Assembly (NCBI RefSeq): GCF_001953975.1
Contig: NZ_MBEJ01000137.1
Span: forward strand, 1-64,000
DNA from: Mycobacterium sp. NS-7484
GTDB taxonomy: Bacteria > Actinomycetota > Actinomycetes > Mycobacteriales > Mycobacteriaceae
Reading direction: 5' to 3'
DNA: 64,000 bases
Shown here in pieces: positions 1 through 7,882 of the stretch. The notes beneath the pieces are model-generated. The model was not told the DNA's origin. It saw only the letters and a list, made by a program, of their open reading frames with translations, and searched no databases. The translations under genes were made by a program, and so were the position numbers. Position 1 is the first letter of the stretch; the number at the start of each line of letters is the position of its first letter.

Positions 1-454
1 CCCCTTCCCACCCGGCGTACAGGCCCAGATAGTTGTCGGCGAGGACCAGCAGCAGCATGGCGGCCAGAAACAGGTTGAGGTAGGCGAAAAACCGCCTGCG
101 GTCCACGTCGTGCGCCATATAGCCGATCGAGTAGATGTGGATCAGCGAGCCGACACCGGTGATCAGCAGCACAAAGCACACCGACAACTGGTCAAGCTGC
201 AGGCCGAAATCCACCTGGAGGCCGGCGACAGGGACCCAGGAGAACAAATTCTCGGAAAGTGCGCGGTGTTCGCCGTCGCGGCCCAACATCTCGACGAACA
301 ACACGACGCCCACCGCGAATGCGGCAAGCGCTGTGGCACACCCGAGCAGATGCCCCCACCGGTCAGAACGCCTGCCGGTGAGCAGCAGGACCGCTGCTCC
401 GGCAGCAGGCAGGACGATAACGAGCCACACCGGGAGCCAATCAGTCAGCGTCAT
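1..454 (-). CDS. nuoL: NADH-quinone oxidoreductase subunit L (5' part only)
   Basis: This is the N-terminal part (about 151 codons) of the large antiporter-like proton-pumping subunit of complex I; the rest lies beyond the left edge of the window. The protein begins MTLTDWLPVWLVIVLPAAGA, a first transmembrane helix, and further hydrophobic helices follow. The conserved NuoL segment around QLDQLSVCF, LITGVGSLIHIYSIGYM and AYLNLFLAAML is visible. The ATG is 8 bp downstream of the nuoK stop. As the last subunit visible in an otherwise canonical nuo operon, its identity is secure. Confidence 0.95.
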   Translation of the reverse strand, partial: MTLTDWLPVWLVIVLPAAGAAVLLLTGRRSDRWGHLLGCATALAAFAVGVVLFVEMLGRDGEHRALSENLFSWVPVAGLQVDFGLQLDQLSVCFVLLITGVGSLIHIYSIGYMAHDVDRRRFFAYLNLFLAAMLLLVLADNYLGLYAGWEG

Positions 455-461
455 AGTGCCC

Positions 462-761
462 TTAGTGCTTCAGCAGGCTGGCGTCGTCGACCGAGGCCGA
501 GCGGCGGGTACGGAAGATGGTCATGATGATGGCCAGGCCCACCACCACCTCACAGGCGGCGACGACCATCGTGAAAAAAGCCACCACCTGGCCGTCGAGC
601 TGACCGTGCATGCGGGAGAACGCCACGAAGGCCAGGTTGGCGGCATTGAGCATGAGTTCGACGCACATGAACATGACGATGGCGTTGCGCCGCAACAGCA
701 CTCCGGCCGCCCCGATCGTGAACAACAGGGCCGACAGGTACAGATAATTGTCAGGATTCAC
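462..761 (-). CDS. nuoK: NADH-quinone oxidoreductase subunit K
   Basis: Small membrane subunit of complex I, 99 residues, the usual family length. Three transmembrane helices are visible, with the conserved acidic residue in helix 2 (FMCVELMLNAANL) and a second one in helix 3 (ACEVVVGLAI), both part of the proton path. The frame stays open further upstream, but a GTG start at 761 gives the family N terminus (NPDNYLYLSALLF) and places the gene 4 bp after the nuoJ stop. A longer ATG version would overlap nuoJ by 130 bp and is not credible. Confidence 0.95.
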   Translation of the reverse strand: MNPDNYLYLSALLFTIGAAGVLLRRNAIVMFMCVELMLNAANLAFVAFSRMHGQLDGQVVAFFTMVVAACEVVVGLAIIMTIFRTRRSASVDDASLLKH

Positions 762-765
762 TAAA

Positions 766-1527
766 TCACCCCTCCCCGTTCCCCGAGCTGCTGATCGTGC
801 GCTGCGAAAGTATGGCGCTGACCGACAACACCGCATCGGAGCCGTCGGGCAGCCGGGCCGGGACGTCGACAGCGTTATGTCGGGCGTACACACCGGGATT
901 GGGCAACGGCGTCGGGTGCCTACCGTGCTGGAACCGTTCCACGGCCAGTTCCCGCTGGGACTTACGACGCTCGAAACGTTCCCGGTGCGCCAGCACCATC
1001 GCGCCCAGCGCCGCGGTGATCAGCAGGGTGCTCGTCAACTCGAATGCCCATAGGTAGCGGGTGAAGATCAACGCGGCCAGACCTTCCACGTTGCCGCCGC
1101 TGTTTGCCTCGGCCAGACCGGTGAAACCGGCGACCGACACGTTGCCGATCCCGGCGATCAACAGGATGCCGAAACCGACACCCACCGCCAACGCCGCAAG
1201 GCGCTGTCCCCGTATGGTTTCCGTGAACGATTCGGTCAGGTCGACGCCGATGAGCATCAGCACGAACAAGAACAGCATCATCACCGCGCCGGTGTAGACG
1301 ACCACCTGGACCACTCCGAGGAACAGGGCGTCCTGGGCGATGTAGAGGACCGCCAGGGCGATCATGGTGCAGGCCAGAAACACCGCGGAGTACACCGCTT
1401 TCGGGGCGGCCACCACACCGATGGCGCCCAGGACCGCCACGGTGCCCAGGATCCAGAACAGCACCGCTTCCGACGTCGAGGTCCGCGCCGCGTTCTCAGC
1501 GGCGAGCAACAGGACGTCCGGAGTCAC
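766..1527 (-). CDS. nuoJ: NADH-quinone oxidoreductase subunit J
   Basis: Membrane subunit of complex I, 253 residues. Five hydrophobic helices are visible, including the conserved segment FLGVVQVVVYTGAVMMLFLF. The C-terminal tail of about 70 residues is hydrophilic and longer than in E. coli NuoJ, as is usual in mycobacteria. The chosen GTG start at 1527 overlaps the nuoI TGA by 4 bp (GTGA), indicating translational coupling. The same frame is open far into nuoI, but that extension has no NuoJ-like sequence. Confidence 0.95.
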   Translation of the reverse strand: MTPDVLLLAAENAARTSTSEAVLFWILGTVAVLGAIGVVAAPKAVYSAVFLACTMIALAVLYIAQDALFLGVVQVVVYTGAVMMLFLFVLMLIGVDLTESFTETIRGQRLAALAVGVGFGILLIAGIGNVSVAGFTGLAEANSGGNVEGLAALIFTRYLWAFELTSTLLITAALGAMVLAHRERFERRKSQRELAVERFQHGRHPTPLPNPGVYARHNAVDVPARLPDGSDAVLSVSAILSQRTISSSGNGEG

Positions 1528-2057
1528 TGGGCGTCCTGGGGCAGCGGGTTGATCCGGCCGAGGTAGTAATCGTCGTCGGTGCTGCCCGGCGCCATGTCGT
1601 GAGGAGGCGGCTGCATGCCCGGTTGCAGCGGCGCCAGCAGTTTGTCCTTGCCCCAGATCAGGTCGGAGCGGTTGTCGTCGGCCATCTCGTACTGATTGGT
1701 CATGGTCAGCGCACGCGTCGGGCAGGCTTCGATGCACAATCCGCAGCCGATGCAACGCAGGTAGTTGATCTGGTACACGCGGCCGTATCGTTCGCCCGGC
1801 GAGAAGCGTTCGTCGGCGGTGTTGTCGGCGCCTTCGACGTAGATGGCGTCGGCCGGGCAGGCCCAGGCGCACAACTCGCAACCGATGCACTTCTCCAGGC
1901 CGTCGGGGTAGCGGTTGAGTTGATGTCGTCCGTGGTAGCGCGGTGCCACCGGGCCGGGCTTCTCCGGATACTCTTCGGTGAGCGGCTTTTTGAACATCGA
2001 GCCGAAGGTGACCGCGAATCCGGCCAGGGCGTCGAGGAATTTGGGCCTCTTAGACAT
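1524..2057 (-). CDS. nuoI: NADH-quinone oxidoreductase subunit I (two 4Fe-4S clusters)
   Basis: Peripheral-arm ferredoxin subunit of complex I, 177 residues. It carries two CxxCxxCxxxCP motifs, at residues 57-68 and 102-113, which bind clusters N6a and N6b that pass electrons to NuoB. The ATG at 2057 is preceded by a strong AAGGAGG ribosome binding site and gives the start MSKRPKFLDAL. It lies 8 bp inside the nuoH stop. The C-terminal extension after the second cluster is typical of actinobacterial NuoI. Confidence 0.96.
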   Translation of the reverse strand: MSKRPKFLDALAGFAVTFGSMFKKPLTEEYPEKPGPVAPRYHGRHQLNRYPDGLEKCIGCELCAWACPADAIYVEGADNTADERFSPGERYGRVYQINYLRCIGCGLCIEACPTRALTMTNQYEMADDNRSDLIWGKDKLLAPLQPGMQPPPHDMAPGSTDDDYYLGRINPLPQDAQ

Positions 2058-3273
2058 CGATGGCCTCCTTTCCAGCATTCGGCAGCGGCGGTATCGGGTA
2101 GGCACCGGCGCTCTGCTCGGGTATCGGCGCCACGGATGTGCCGCGCAGCGTTTTCCACAGCGCGGCAGCCAGCAGCGCCACCACCACGACTGCGGTGGTC
2201 ACCAGACCGGTGGCCCAGTTGTGGTAGCCGTGCTCGCGCAGGCTGTGGGTGACGGCGACGACCATGATCCAGACCAGCGACACCGGGATGAGCACCTTCC
2301 AGCCCAAGGCCATGAACTGGTCGTAGCGCAGCCGCGGCAGTGTCGCGCGCAGCCAGAAGTACAGGAACATGAACGTCCACACCTTGGCGACGAACCACAG
2401 CAGCGGCCACCAGCCGCTGTTGGCGCCGTCGATCAGGTTGAACGGGAAGGGGGCGTGCCAGCCGCCCAGGAACATGGTGGTGGCCAGCGCGGACACCGTG
2501 GTCATGTTGACGTACTCGGCGAGCATGAACATCGCGAATTTCAACGACGAGTACTCGGTGTGGAATCCGCCGACGAGCTCTCCTTCGGCCTCGGGCAGAT
2601 CGAAAGGCGCCCGGTTGGTTTCGCCCACCATCGAGGTCACATACACGGCGAACGATGGCAGGAGCAGGAAGACATACCAGGTCCGGTCCTGGGCGGCCAC
2701 GATGCCCGAGGTGGACATGGTGCCCGCATACAGGAACACCGCGGCGAAGGACAACGCCATCGCGATCTCGTACGAAATCACCTGCGCGCTGGACCGAAGC
2801 CCACCCAACAGTGGATACGTCGATCCGGACGCCCAGCCGGCCAACACGATGCCGTACACCCCGATCGAGGTGACGGCGAGGATATAGAGGACCGCAACCG
2901 GAAGGTCGGTCAATTGCAGTGCGGTGCGGTGCCCGAACACCGATACCTCGCCGCCCATGGGGATCACGGCGAACGCCATGAAGGCCGGGATCACCGCGAT
3001 CACCGGGGCCAGCAGATAGATGGGTTTGTCGATGCCGGCCGGGGTGAGGCCTTCTTTGAGGGCGAGTTTGACGCCGTCGGCCAACGATTGCAGCAGACCC
3101 CAGGGGCCGACGCGGTTGGGCCCGGGCCGCATCTGCATGCGGCCCAAGATTTTCCGTTCGATCAGGATCGCGGCGAGCACGGTCAGCAGCAGGAAGACGA
3201 ACACACCGAGCGCCTTGGCCAGGATCAGCCACCACGGGTCGTGTCCGAACAACGTGGGGTCGGGATAGGTCAT
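2050..3273 (-). CDS. nuoH: NADH-quinone oxidoreductase subunit H
   Basis: Membrane subunit of complex I that forms the quinone site with NuoB and NuoD; 407 residues with about eight to nine helices. Diagnostic segments are ERKILGRMQMRPGPNRVGPWG, the acidic loop ETNRAPFDLPEAEGELV, and YSSLKFAMFMLAEYVNM. The ATG at 3273 overlaps the nuoG TGA (ATGA), which fixes the start. Continued reading upstream runs antiparallel to the repetitive end of nuoG and is not used. A soluble tail of roughly 50 residues follows the last helix. Confidence 0.96.
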   Translation of the reverse strand: MTYPDPTLFGHDPWWLILAKALGVFVFLLLTVLAAILIERKILGRMQMRPGPNRVGPWGLLQSLADGVKLALKEGLTPAGIDKPIYLLAPVIAVIPAFMAFAVIPMGGEVSVFGHRTALQLTDLPVAVLYILAVTSIGVYGIVLAGWASGSTYPLLGGLRSSAQVISYEIAMALSFAAVFLYAGTMSTSGIVAAQDRTWYVFLLLPSFAVYVTSMVGETNRAPFDLPEAEGELVGGFHTEYSSLKFAMFMLAEYVNMTTVSALATTMFLGGWHAPFPFNLIDGANSGWWPLLWFVAKVWTFMFLYFWLRATLPRLRYDQFMALGWKVLIPVSLVWIMVVAVTHSLREHGYHNWATGLVTTAVVVVALLAAALWKTLRGTSVAPIPEQSAGAYPIPPLPNAGKEAIDV

Positions 3274-5687
3274 GAGACGGTCCGCGAAATCGACACCGGC
3301 GAAATGGACGCCGGCGAAATGGACACCACGGCCCCGGGGCTCACCCCGAGCTGCCGGTGGATCGCCGACCCGGGGGAGTTGGTGGGCAGCCATACCACGC
3401 GGTCGGGCATCTCGGTCACCGCCAGCGGCAAGGTGATCGATCCGCGATCGGTGCTGACGAGCACCGAGTCATCCGTTGATGCACCGATTTCGCACGCTGT
3501 GTTCGCCGAGATCCGCGCGACCGGGCCCACCGCGGTGCCGGCCAGATACGGTTCACCATCCTGAAGCCGTCCGGCGTCCAGCAGCAGCCGCCAACTGGCG
3601 AGAACGGCCTGCCCGGCACCGGGGGTGGCAAGTGGCTCAGCTGGGACCGACGGTGCGGCGGGGCGGGCTGCGGTCCACGCACCGAGCTGCGCCAGCTCAT
3701 GGTCGGCGGCCTCGGCGCCGGTCAGACCAAGGTCGATGCCGATCTCATCGGCGAGATAGTGCAACACCCGTAGATCGGGGATGGCGTTGGTCTGCAGCGC
3801 CGGCATGAACGGCCGAATCCTGCCTTCCCAGTTGAGGTATGCGCCGCCTTTTTCGACCACCGGAGCCACCGGGAACACCACATCGGCCAGGGCGGTGACC
3901 TCGCTTTCGCGCAATTCCAGGCTCACCACGAACGGGGTGGCCCGCAGCGCCGCCAGCGCGGCGGCGGGATCTGGCAGGTCGGTGACCTCCACGCCGCCGA
4001 CGAGGAGCGCCGAGAGCCGCCCGTCGGCCCCGGCCGCCACGATGGCGTTGGTGTCGCGGCCTCCGGTATCGGGTAGCTCATCGGTGTTCCACACCGCCGC
4101 AACCTGTGCTCGAGCCTCGGCATCGGCGACGGGGCGCCCGCCGGGCAGCAGGTTGGGCAGCGCACCGGCCTCCAGCGCCCCGCGCTCACCGGCCCGCCGC
4201 GGAATCCAGGCCAGCCGGGCACCGGTCGCGTCGGCCAGCCGCGACGCGGCCGACAGCGCTCCCGGAGAGGTGGCCAGCCGCTCACCGATCAGGATGACCA
4301 CGCCGGGGCGGCACAACCGCTCGTCATCGGCGAGCGCATCTAGTGCGACGGCTTCAGCCCCGGGGACCGTGGGGATCAGCGTGCCGGTCAGCTTGGTCAG
4401 CCCCCGGCTGGCGAACGGAGCAACCGCGAGGATCTGCAGGCCGTTCTTGCGGACGGCCTTGCGCAGCCGCAGAAAGACGATCGGCGATTCCTCTTCGGGC
4501 TCGAACCCGACGAGCAGCACCGTCGGCGCCTTCTCCAGCTCGGCGTACCGCAGCGTCATCGGCTGTCCGGCGACCCGGGCCGCCAGGAATTCGGCTTCCT
4601 CGCCGGAGTGAGGGCGGGCCCGGAAGTCGATGTCGTTGGTGTTCAGGACCATTCGCGCGAACTTCGAATACGCGTAGGCGTCCTGCACGGTGCACCGGCC
4701 GCCCACCAGCACACCGGTGTTCGACCCAGCGGCCAGCAGGCCGGCCCCGGCCACGGTCAGCGCCTCCGACCACGAGGCCGGCCGCAACACCCCGTCCTCG
4801 CGGACCAACGGTGTGGTGATCCGGTCACCGACGGTTGCGTAGGTGAAGGCCCACCGGCCCTTGTCGCAGTTCCATTCCTCGTTGACCTCGGGATCGTCAC
4901 CGGCCAAGCGGCGCAGGACTTTTCCGCGCCGGTGGTCGGTGCGCTGCGCGCACCCCGACGCGCAGTGTTCACAGACGCTGGGGCTGGACACCAGGTCGAA
5001 CGGCCGGGCTCGGAACCGGTAGGCCGTCCCGGTGAGAGCTCCCACTGGGCAGATCTGGACTGTGTTGCCGGAGAAGTAGGACTGGAACGGTTCGCCTGGG
5101 GCGATGCCGACCTGTTGCAGCGCACCGCGTTCCAGTAGGTCGATGAACGGATCGCCGGCGATCTGGGCGGAGAACCGGGTGCACCGTGCACACAGCACGC
5201 AACGTTCGCGGTCCAACAGCACCTGAGCGGAGATGCTGATCGGTTTGGGGAACGTCCGCTTGACATCCTCGAACCGGGTCTCCGGACGCCCGTTGGACAT
5301 TGCCTGGTTCTGCAGTGGGCATTCCCCGCCTTTGTCGCAGATCGGGCAGTCCAGCGGGTGGTTGATCAGGAGCAGCTCCATCACCCCGCGCTGTGCCTTG
5401 TCGGCCGCCTCGGAGCTGAACTGGGTGTGGACCACCATGTCCGGGCTGACCGTGGTGGTGCACGAGGCCATCGGTTTGCGCTGGCCCTCGACCTCCACCA
5501 GGCACTGGCGGCAGGCGCCCACCGGATCGAGCAACGGGTGATCACAGAACCGGGGGATCTGGATTCCCATCAGCTCGGCGGCGCGGATCACCAACGTGCC
5601 CTTGGGCACACTGACCTGCTCACCGTCGATCGTCAGCGACACCATCTCCACGGGTGGGGTGTCCTTGGTCGGCTCGGCCAGCGTCAT
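3270..5687 (-). CDS. nuoG: NADH-quinone oxidoreductase subunit G
   Basis: Largest peripheral-arm subunit of complex I, 805 residues. An N-terminal 2Fe-2S ferredoxin domain has Cys 48, 59, 62 and 76. It is followed by the HPLDCPICDKGGECPLQ and RCVLCARC cluster motifs and by CEHCASGC...NCDKGRW, which would ligate the off-path N7 cluster. A molybdopterin-oxidoreductase-like domain makes up the remainder. The start at 5687 gives MTLAEPTKDTPP. Unlike its overlapping neighbours, nuoG is separated from nuoF by 92 bp holding a large hairpin. The C terminus ends in a short repetitive tail encoded by a 15-bp tandem repeat. Confidence 0.96.
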   Translation of the reverse strand: MTLAEPTKDTPPVEMVSLTIDGEQVSVPKGTLVIRAAELMGIQIPRFCDHPLLDPVGACRQCLVEVEGQRKPMASCTTTVSPDMVVHTQFSSEAADKAQRGVMELLLINHPLDCPICDKGGECPLQNQAMSNGRPETRFEDVKRTFPKPISISAQVLLDRERCVLCARCTRFSAQIAGDPFIDLLERGALQQVGIAPGEPFQSYFSGNTVQICPVGALTGTAYRFRARPFDLVSSPSVCEHCASGCAQRTDHRRGKVLRRLAGDDPEVNEEWNCDKGRWAFTYATVGDRITTPLVREDGVLRPASWSEALTVAGAGLLAAGSNTGVLVGGRCTVQDAYAYSKFARMVLNTNDIDFRARPHSGEEAEFLAARVAGQPMTLRYAELEKAPTVLLVGFEPEEESPIVFLRLRKAVRKNGLQILAVAPFASRGLTKLTGTLIPTVPGAEAVALDALADDERLCRPGVVILIGERLATSPGALSAASRLADATGARLAWIPRRAGERGALEAGALPNLLPGGRPVADAEARAQVAAVWNTDELPDTGGRDTNAIVAAGADGRLSALLVGGVEVTDLPDPAAALAALRATPFVVSLELRESEVTALADVVFPVAPVVEKGGAYLNWEGRIRPFMPALQTNAIPDLRVLHYLADEIGIDLGLTGAEAADHELAQLGAWTAARPAAPSVPAEPLATPGAGQAVLASWRLLLDAGRLQDGEPYLAGTAVGPVARISANTACEIGASTDDSVLVSTDRGSITLPLAVTEMPDRVVWLPTNSPGSAIHRQLGVSPGAVVSISPASISPVSISRTVS
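3284..3328 (-). repeat. 15-bp tandem repeat, three copies, in the end of nuoG
   Basis: Three consecutive copies of a 15-bp unit read GCGAAATSGACRCCR on the plus strand (3284-3298, 3299-3313, 3314-3328), with two or three differences between copies. They lie in frame near the nuoG 3' end and encode a VSIS(P/R)-type pentapeptide repeat at the extreme C terminus, after the conserved fold. Copy number could change without a frameshift. Confidence 0.85.
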
Positions 5688-5705
5688 GCACACCTCCCTT
5701 TCCTT

Positions 5706-5769
5706 CCGCGAGCAGACGCATACCCGTACCTTTTTGGCGAAAAAGGTACGGGTTTGCGTCTGCTCGCGG
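5706..5769. repeat. Large hairpin between nuoF and nuoG
   Basis: Two 30-nt arms (5706-5735 and 5740-5769) are complementary with one T-T mismatch and a 4-nt GGCG loop. The arm starts CCGCGAGCAGACGC, and the inner end is an A5/T5 tract. An A6 tract follows arm 2 at 5771-5776, which reads as U6 before the hairpin on the minus strand. It occupies most of the 92-bp nuoF-nuoG gap. It could terminate part of the transcription, stabilise RNA or be a processing site; the sequence does not say which. Confidence 0.85.
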
Positions 5770-5779
5770 CAAAAAACAT

Positions 5780-7096
5780 TCAGGCCCCCGCCCCTTCGGT
5801 GGCCATCACGGTCGAGGCGTGCGGATCGAACGGGCAACCGCCCTCCAGGTGCGCCACATACTCGTCGCGGAACTGCTTGATCGAGGACATGACCGGGCTG
5901 GCTGCGCCGTCACCCAAGGCGCAGAACGACTTTCCGAAGATGGTGTCGGAGATGTCGAGCAGCTTGTCGATGTCGGACTGAGTCCCAGTCCCGCTTTCCA
6001 GCCGCGCATAGATCTGGGCCAGCCAGTACGTACCCTCGCGGCACGGTGTGCATTTGCCGCATGACTCGTGGGCGTAGAACTGTGTCCAGCGCCGCACCGC
6101 CCGCACCACGCAGGTAGTCTCGTCGAAGATTTGCAGGGCCTTGGTGCCGAGCATGGACCCGACGGAAGCCATGCCCTCGTAATCCAATGGCACGTCGATG
6201 TGTTCGGCCGTCAACAACGGGGTCGACGAACCGCCCGGGGTCCAGAACTTCAGGGTGTGCCCGTCGCGCACGCCCCCGGCATAGTCGAGCAGCTCGCGCA
6301 GCGTGATGCCGAGCGGCGCCTCGTATTGGCCGGGCCGGTTGACGTGACCGGACAACGAATACAACGTGAAGCCCGGTGATTTTTCCGACCCCATCGAGCG
6401 GAACCAGTCCACTCCGTTGGCCATGATCGGTGGCACGCTGGCGATCGACTCGACGTTGTTGACCACCGTGGGGCAGGCATACAGACCGGCGACAGCGGGA
6501 AACGGTGGACGCAAACGTGGTTGGCCCCGTCGGCCCTCCAGAGAATCGAGGAGTGCGGTCTCCTCACCACAGATGTAGGCGCCGGCACCGGCGTGCACCG
6601 TGACGTCCAGGTCGAAGCCCGAGCCGAGGATGTCCGCGCCCAGATATCCGGCCGTGTACGCTTCGGCGACCGCGGCCTGCAATCGACGCAACACCGGTAC
6701 CACCTCGCCGCGGACGTAGATGAACGCGTGCCGGGCTCGGATTGCGTATGACGCGATGACGACGCCCTCGACCAGGAAGTGCGGCGTGGTCAGCAGGAGC
6801 GGAATGTCCTTGCAGGTGCCAGGTTCGGACTCGTCGGCGTTGACCACCAGATAATGCGGCTTGGCGCCGGCGCCTTCCTCGCCTTGCGGAATGAACGACC
6901 ACTTGGTCCCGGTCGGGAACCCGGCGCCGCCCCGTCCGCGCAGCCCAGAATCCTTCACCAGTGCGATCACATCATCCGGTCCCATTGCCAGGGCCCGCTG
7001 TAGACCGCGGTACCCGTCGTGACGGCGGTAAGTGTCCAACGTCCACGGTTCTGGTTCGTCCCAGAATCGGCTCAGTACCGGGGTCAGTGGCGTCAT
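5780..7096 (-). CDS. nuoF: NADH-quinone oxidoreductase subunit F (NADH/FMN subunit)
   Basis: NADH-binding, FMN-containing subunit where electrons enter complex I; 438 residues. The NADH/FMN loop GRGGAGFPTGTKW lies near residue 55. The GAGAYICGEETALLDSLEGRRGQPRLRPPFP stretch is partly recognisable as the conserved FMN region, and the N3 4Fe-4S motif ESCGKCTPCREG lies near residue 350 with a distal Cys in FCALGDGA. The ATG at 7096 overlaps the nuoE TGA by 4 bp. Confidence 0.97.
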   Translation of the reverse strand: MTPLTPVLSRFWDEPEPWTLDTYRRHDGYRGLQRALAMGPDDVIALVKDSGLRGRGGAGFPTGTKWSFIPQGEEGAGAKPHYLVVNADESEPGTCKDIPLLLTTPHFLVEGVVIASYAIRARHAFIYVRGEVVPVLRRLQAAVAEAYTAGYLGADILGSGFDLDVTVHAGAGAYICGEETALLDSLEGRRGQPRLRPPFPAVAGLYACPTVVNNVESIASVPPIMANGVDWFRSMGSEKSPGFTLYSLSGHVNRPGQYEAPLGITLRELLDYAGGVRDGHTLKFWTPGGSSTPLLTAEHIDVPLDYEGMASVGSMLGTKALQIFDETTCVVRAVRRWTQFYAHESCGKCTPCREGTYWLAQIYARLESGTGTQSDIDKLLDISDTIFGKSFCALGDGAASPVMSSIKQFRDEYVAHLEGGCPFDPHASTVMATEGAGA

Positions 7097-7821
7097 GCGG
7101 TCGGTCCTGCCTCCGGAGTGGCCATTCCGCGTTGCCGGGCTTCACGTAATCCCGCCAACGAGGCCACCCCCGGGGCACCGCCGGGAACGTGCGGGTTGTT
7201 CAGCCCGGCCAAGGTGCGCGCGGTTTCTCGAAAGGTGCACAGCGGCGCCCCGCGCGTCGGTGCCGGCGGTGTCCCGTCGCGTAATCCGTCGACGAGATCC
7301 CGTGCCGACGACGGGGTCTGGTTGTCGTAGAACTCCCAGTTGACCATCACGACCGGGGCATAATCACATGCGGCGTTGCACTCGACGTGCTCGAGAGTGA
7401 CCCGACCGTCGGGGGTGGTTTCGCCGGCGTGGATGTAGAGATGATCCTGCAGCGCGTCCAGGATCGCGTCCCCACCCATGATTGCGCACAGCGTGTTGGT
7501 GCACACCCCGACGAGGTAGTCGCCCGTCGGGGTGCGCCGGTACATCGAGTAAAACGTGGCCACCGCGGTGACCTCGGCATCGGTCAGGTCCAACATCATT
7601 GCGCAGAAACGGATTCCGGCCGGCGTGAGGCAACCGTCCTCGGCTTGGACCAGATGCAGCAGTGGTAACAGGGCGGAGCGGGCGTGAGGATAGCGGCCGA
7701 TGATCTGTCCTGCGTCGACGGACAACCGCTCCGTCACGTCGTCCGGATACGCGGCGAGCCCGTTGATCGGCGGGCCCGCTTCATCGGGGCGTTGCCCCAG
7801 TTGAATGAAGACGTCAGTCAT
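7093..7821 (-). CDS. nuoE: NADH-quinone oxidoreductase subunit E (2Fe-2S)
   Basis: Thioredoxin-like 2Fe-2S subunit of complex I, 242 residues. Cluster N1a ligands are Cys107 and Cys112 (CTNTLC) and Cys148 and Cys152 (CNAAC). A C-terminal tail of about 70 residues is richer in Pro, Gly and Ala than E. coli NuoE. The ATG at 7821 is the first codon matching the family N terminus. The frame is open further upstream, but only across a pair of direct repeats, so that part is treated as leader. Confidence 0.95.
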   Translation of the reverse strand: MTDVFIQLGQRPDEAGPPINGLAAYPDDVTERLSVDAGQIIGRYPHARSALLPLLHLVQAEDGCLTPAGIRFCAMMLDLTDAEVTAVATFYSMYRRTPTGDYLVGVCTNTLCAIMGGDAILDALQDHLYIHAGETTPDGRVTLEHVECNAACDYAPVVMVNWEFYDNQTPSSARDLVDGLRDGTPPAPTRGAPLCTFRETARTLAGLNNPHVPGGAPGVASLAGLREARQRGMATPEAGPTA

Positions 7822-7834
7822 CCGTGCTGTCTCC

Positions 7835-7882
7835 TCTTCGCGCAAGCGCTCACAGGCTGTTTGTTCTTCGCGCAAGCGCTCA
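7835..7882. repeat. Direct repeat of 18 bp between nuoD and nuoE
   Basis: TCTTCGCGCAAGCGCTCA occurs at 7835-7852 and identically at 7865-7882, a 30-bp period. The two copies fill the 61-bp gap between the nuoD stop and the nuoE start. Each contains the palindromic core GCGCAAGCGC (one mismatch), so each can form a small hairpin on the transcript. Confidence 0.85.

Noticed and set aside
766..1890. An N-terminally extended NuoJ of 374 residues
   Set aside because: The extra residues lie over nuoI and are Arg-rich. The GTG at 1527 gives the right family length and a GTGA overlap.
3284..3328. CRISPR-like array
   Set aside because: The 15-bp units are contiguous, in frame and without spacers; no cas genes are present.
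1978..3564. A 528-codon plus-strand frame opposite nuoH
   Set aside because: nuoH is unambiguous. The antisense frame is open only because of codon bias.
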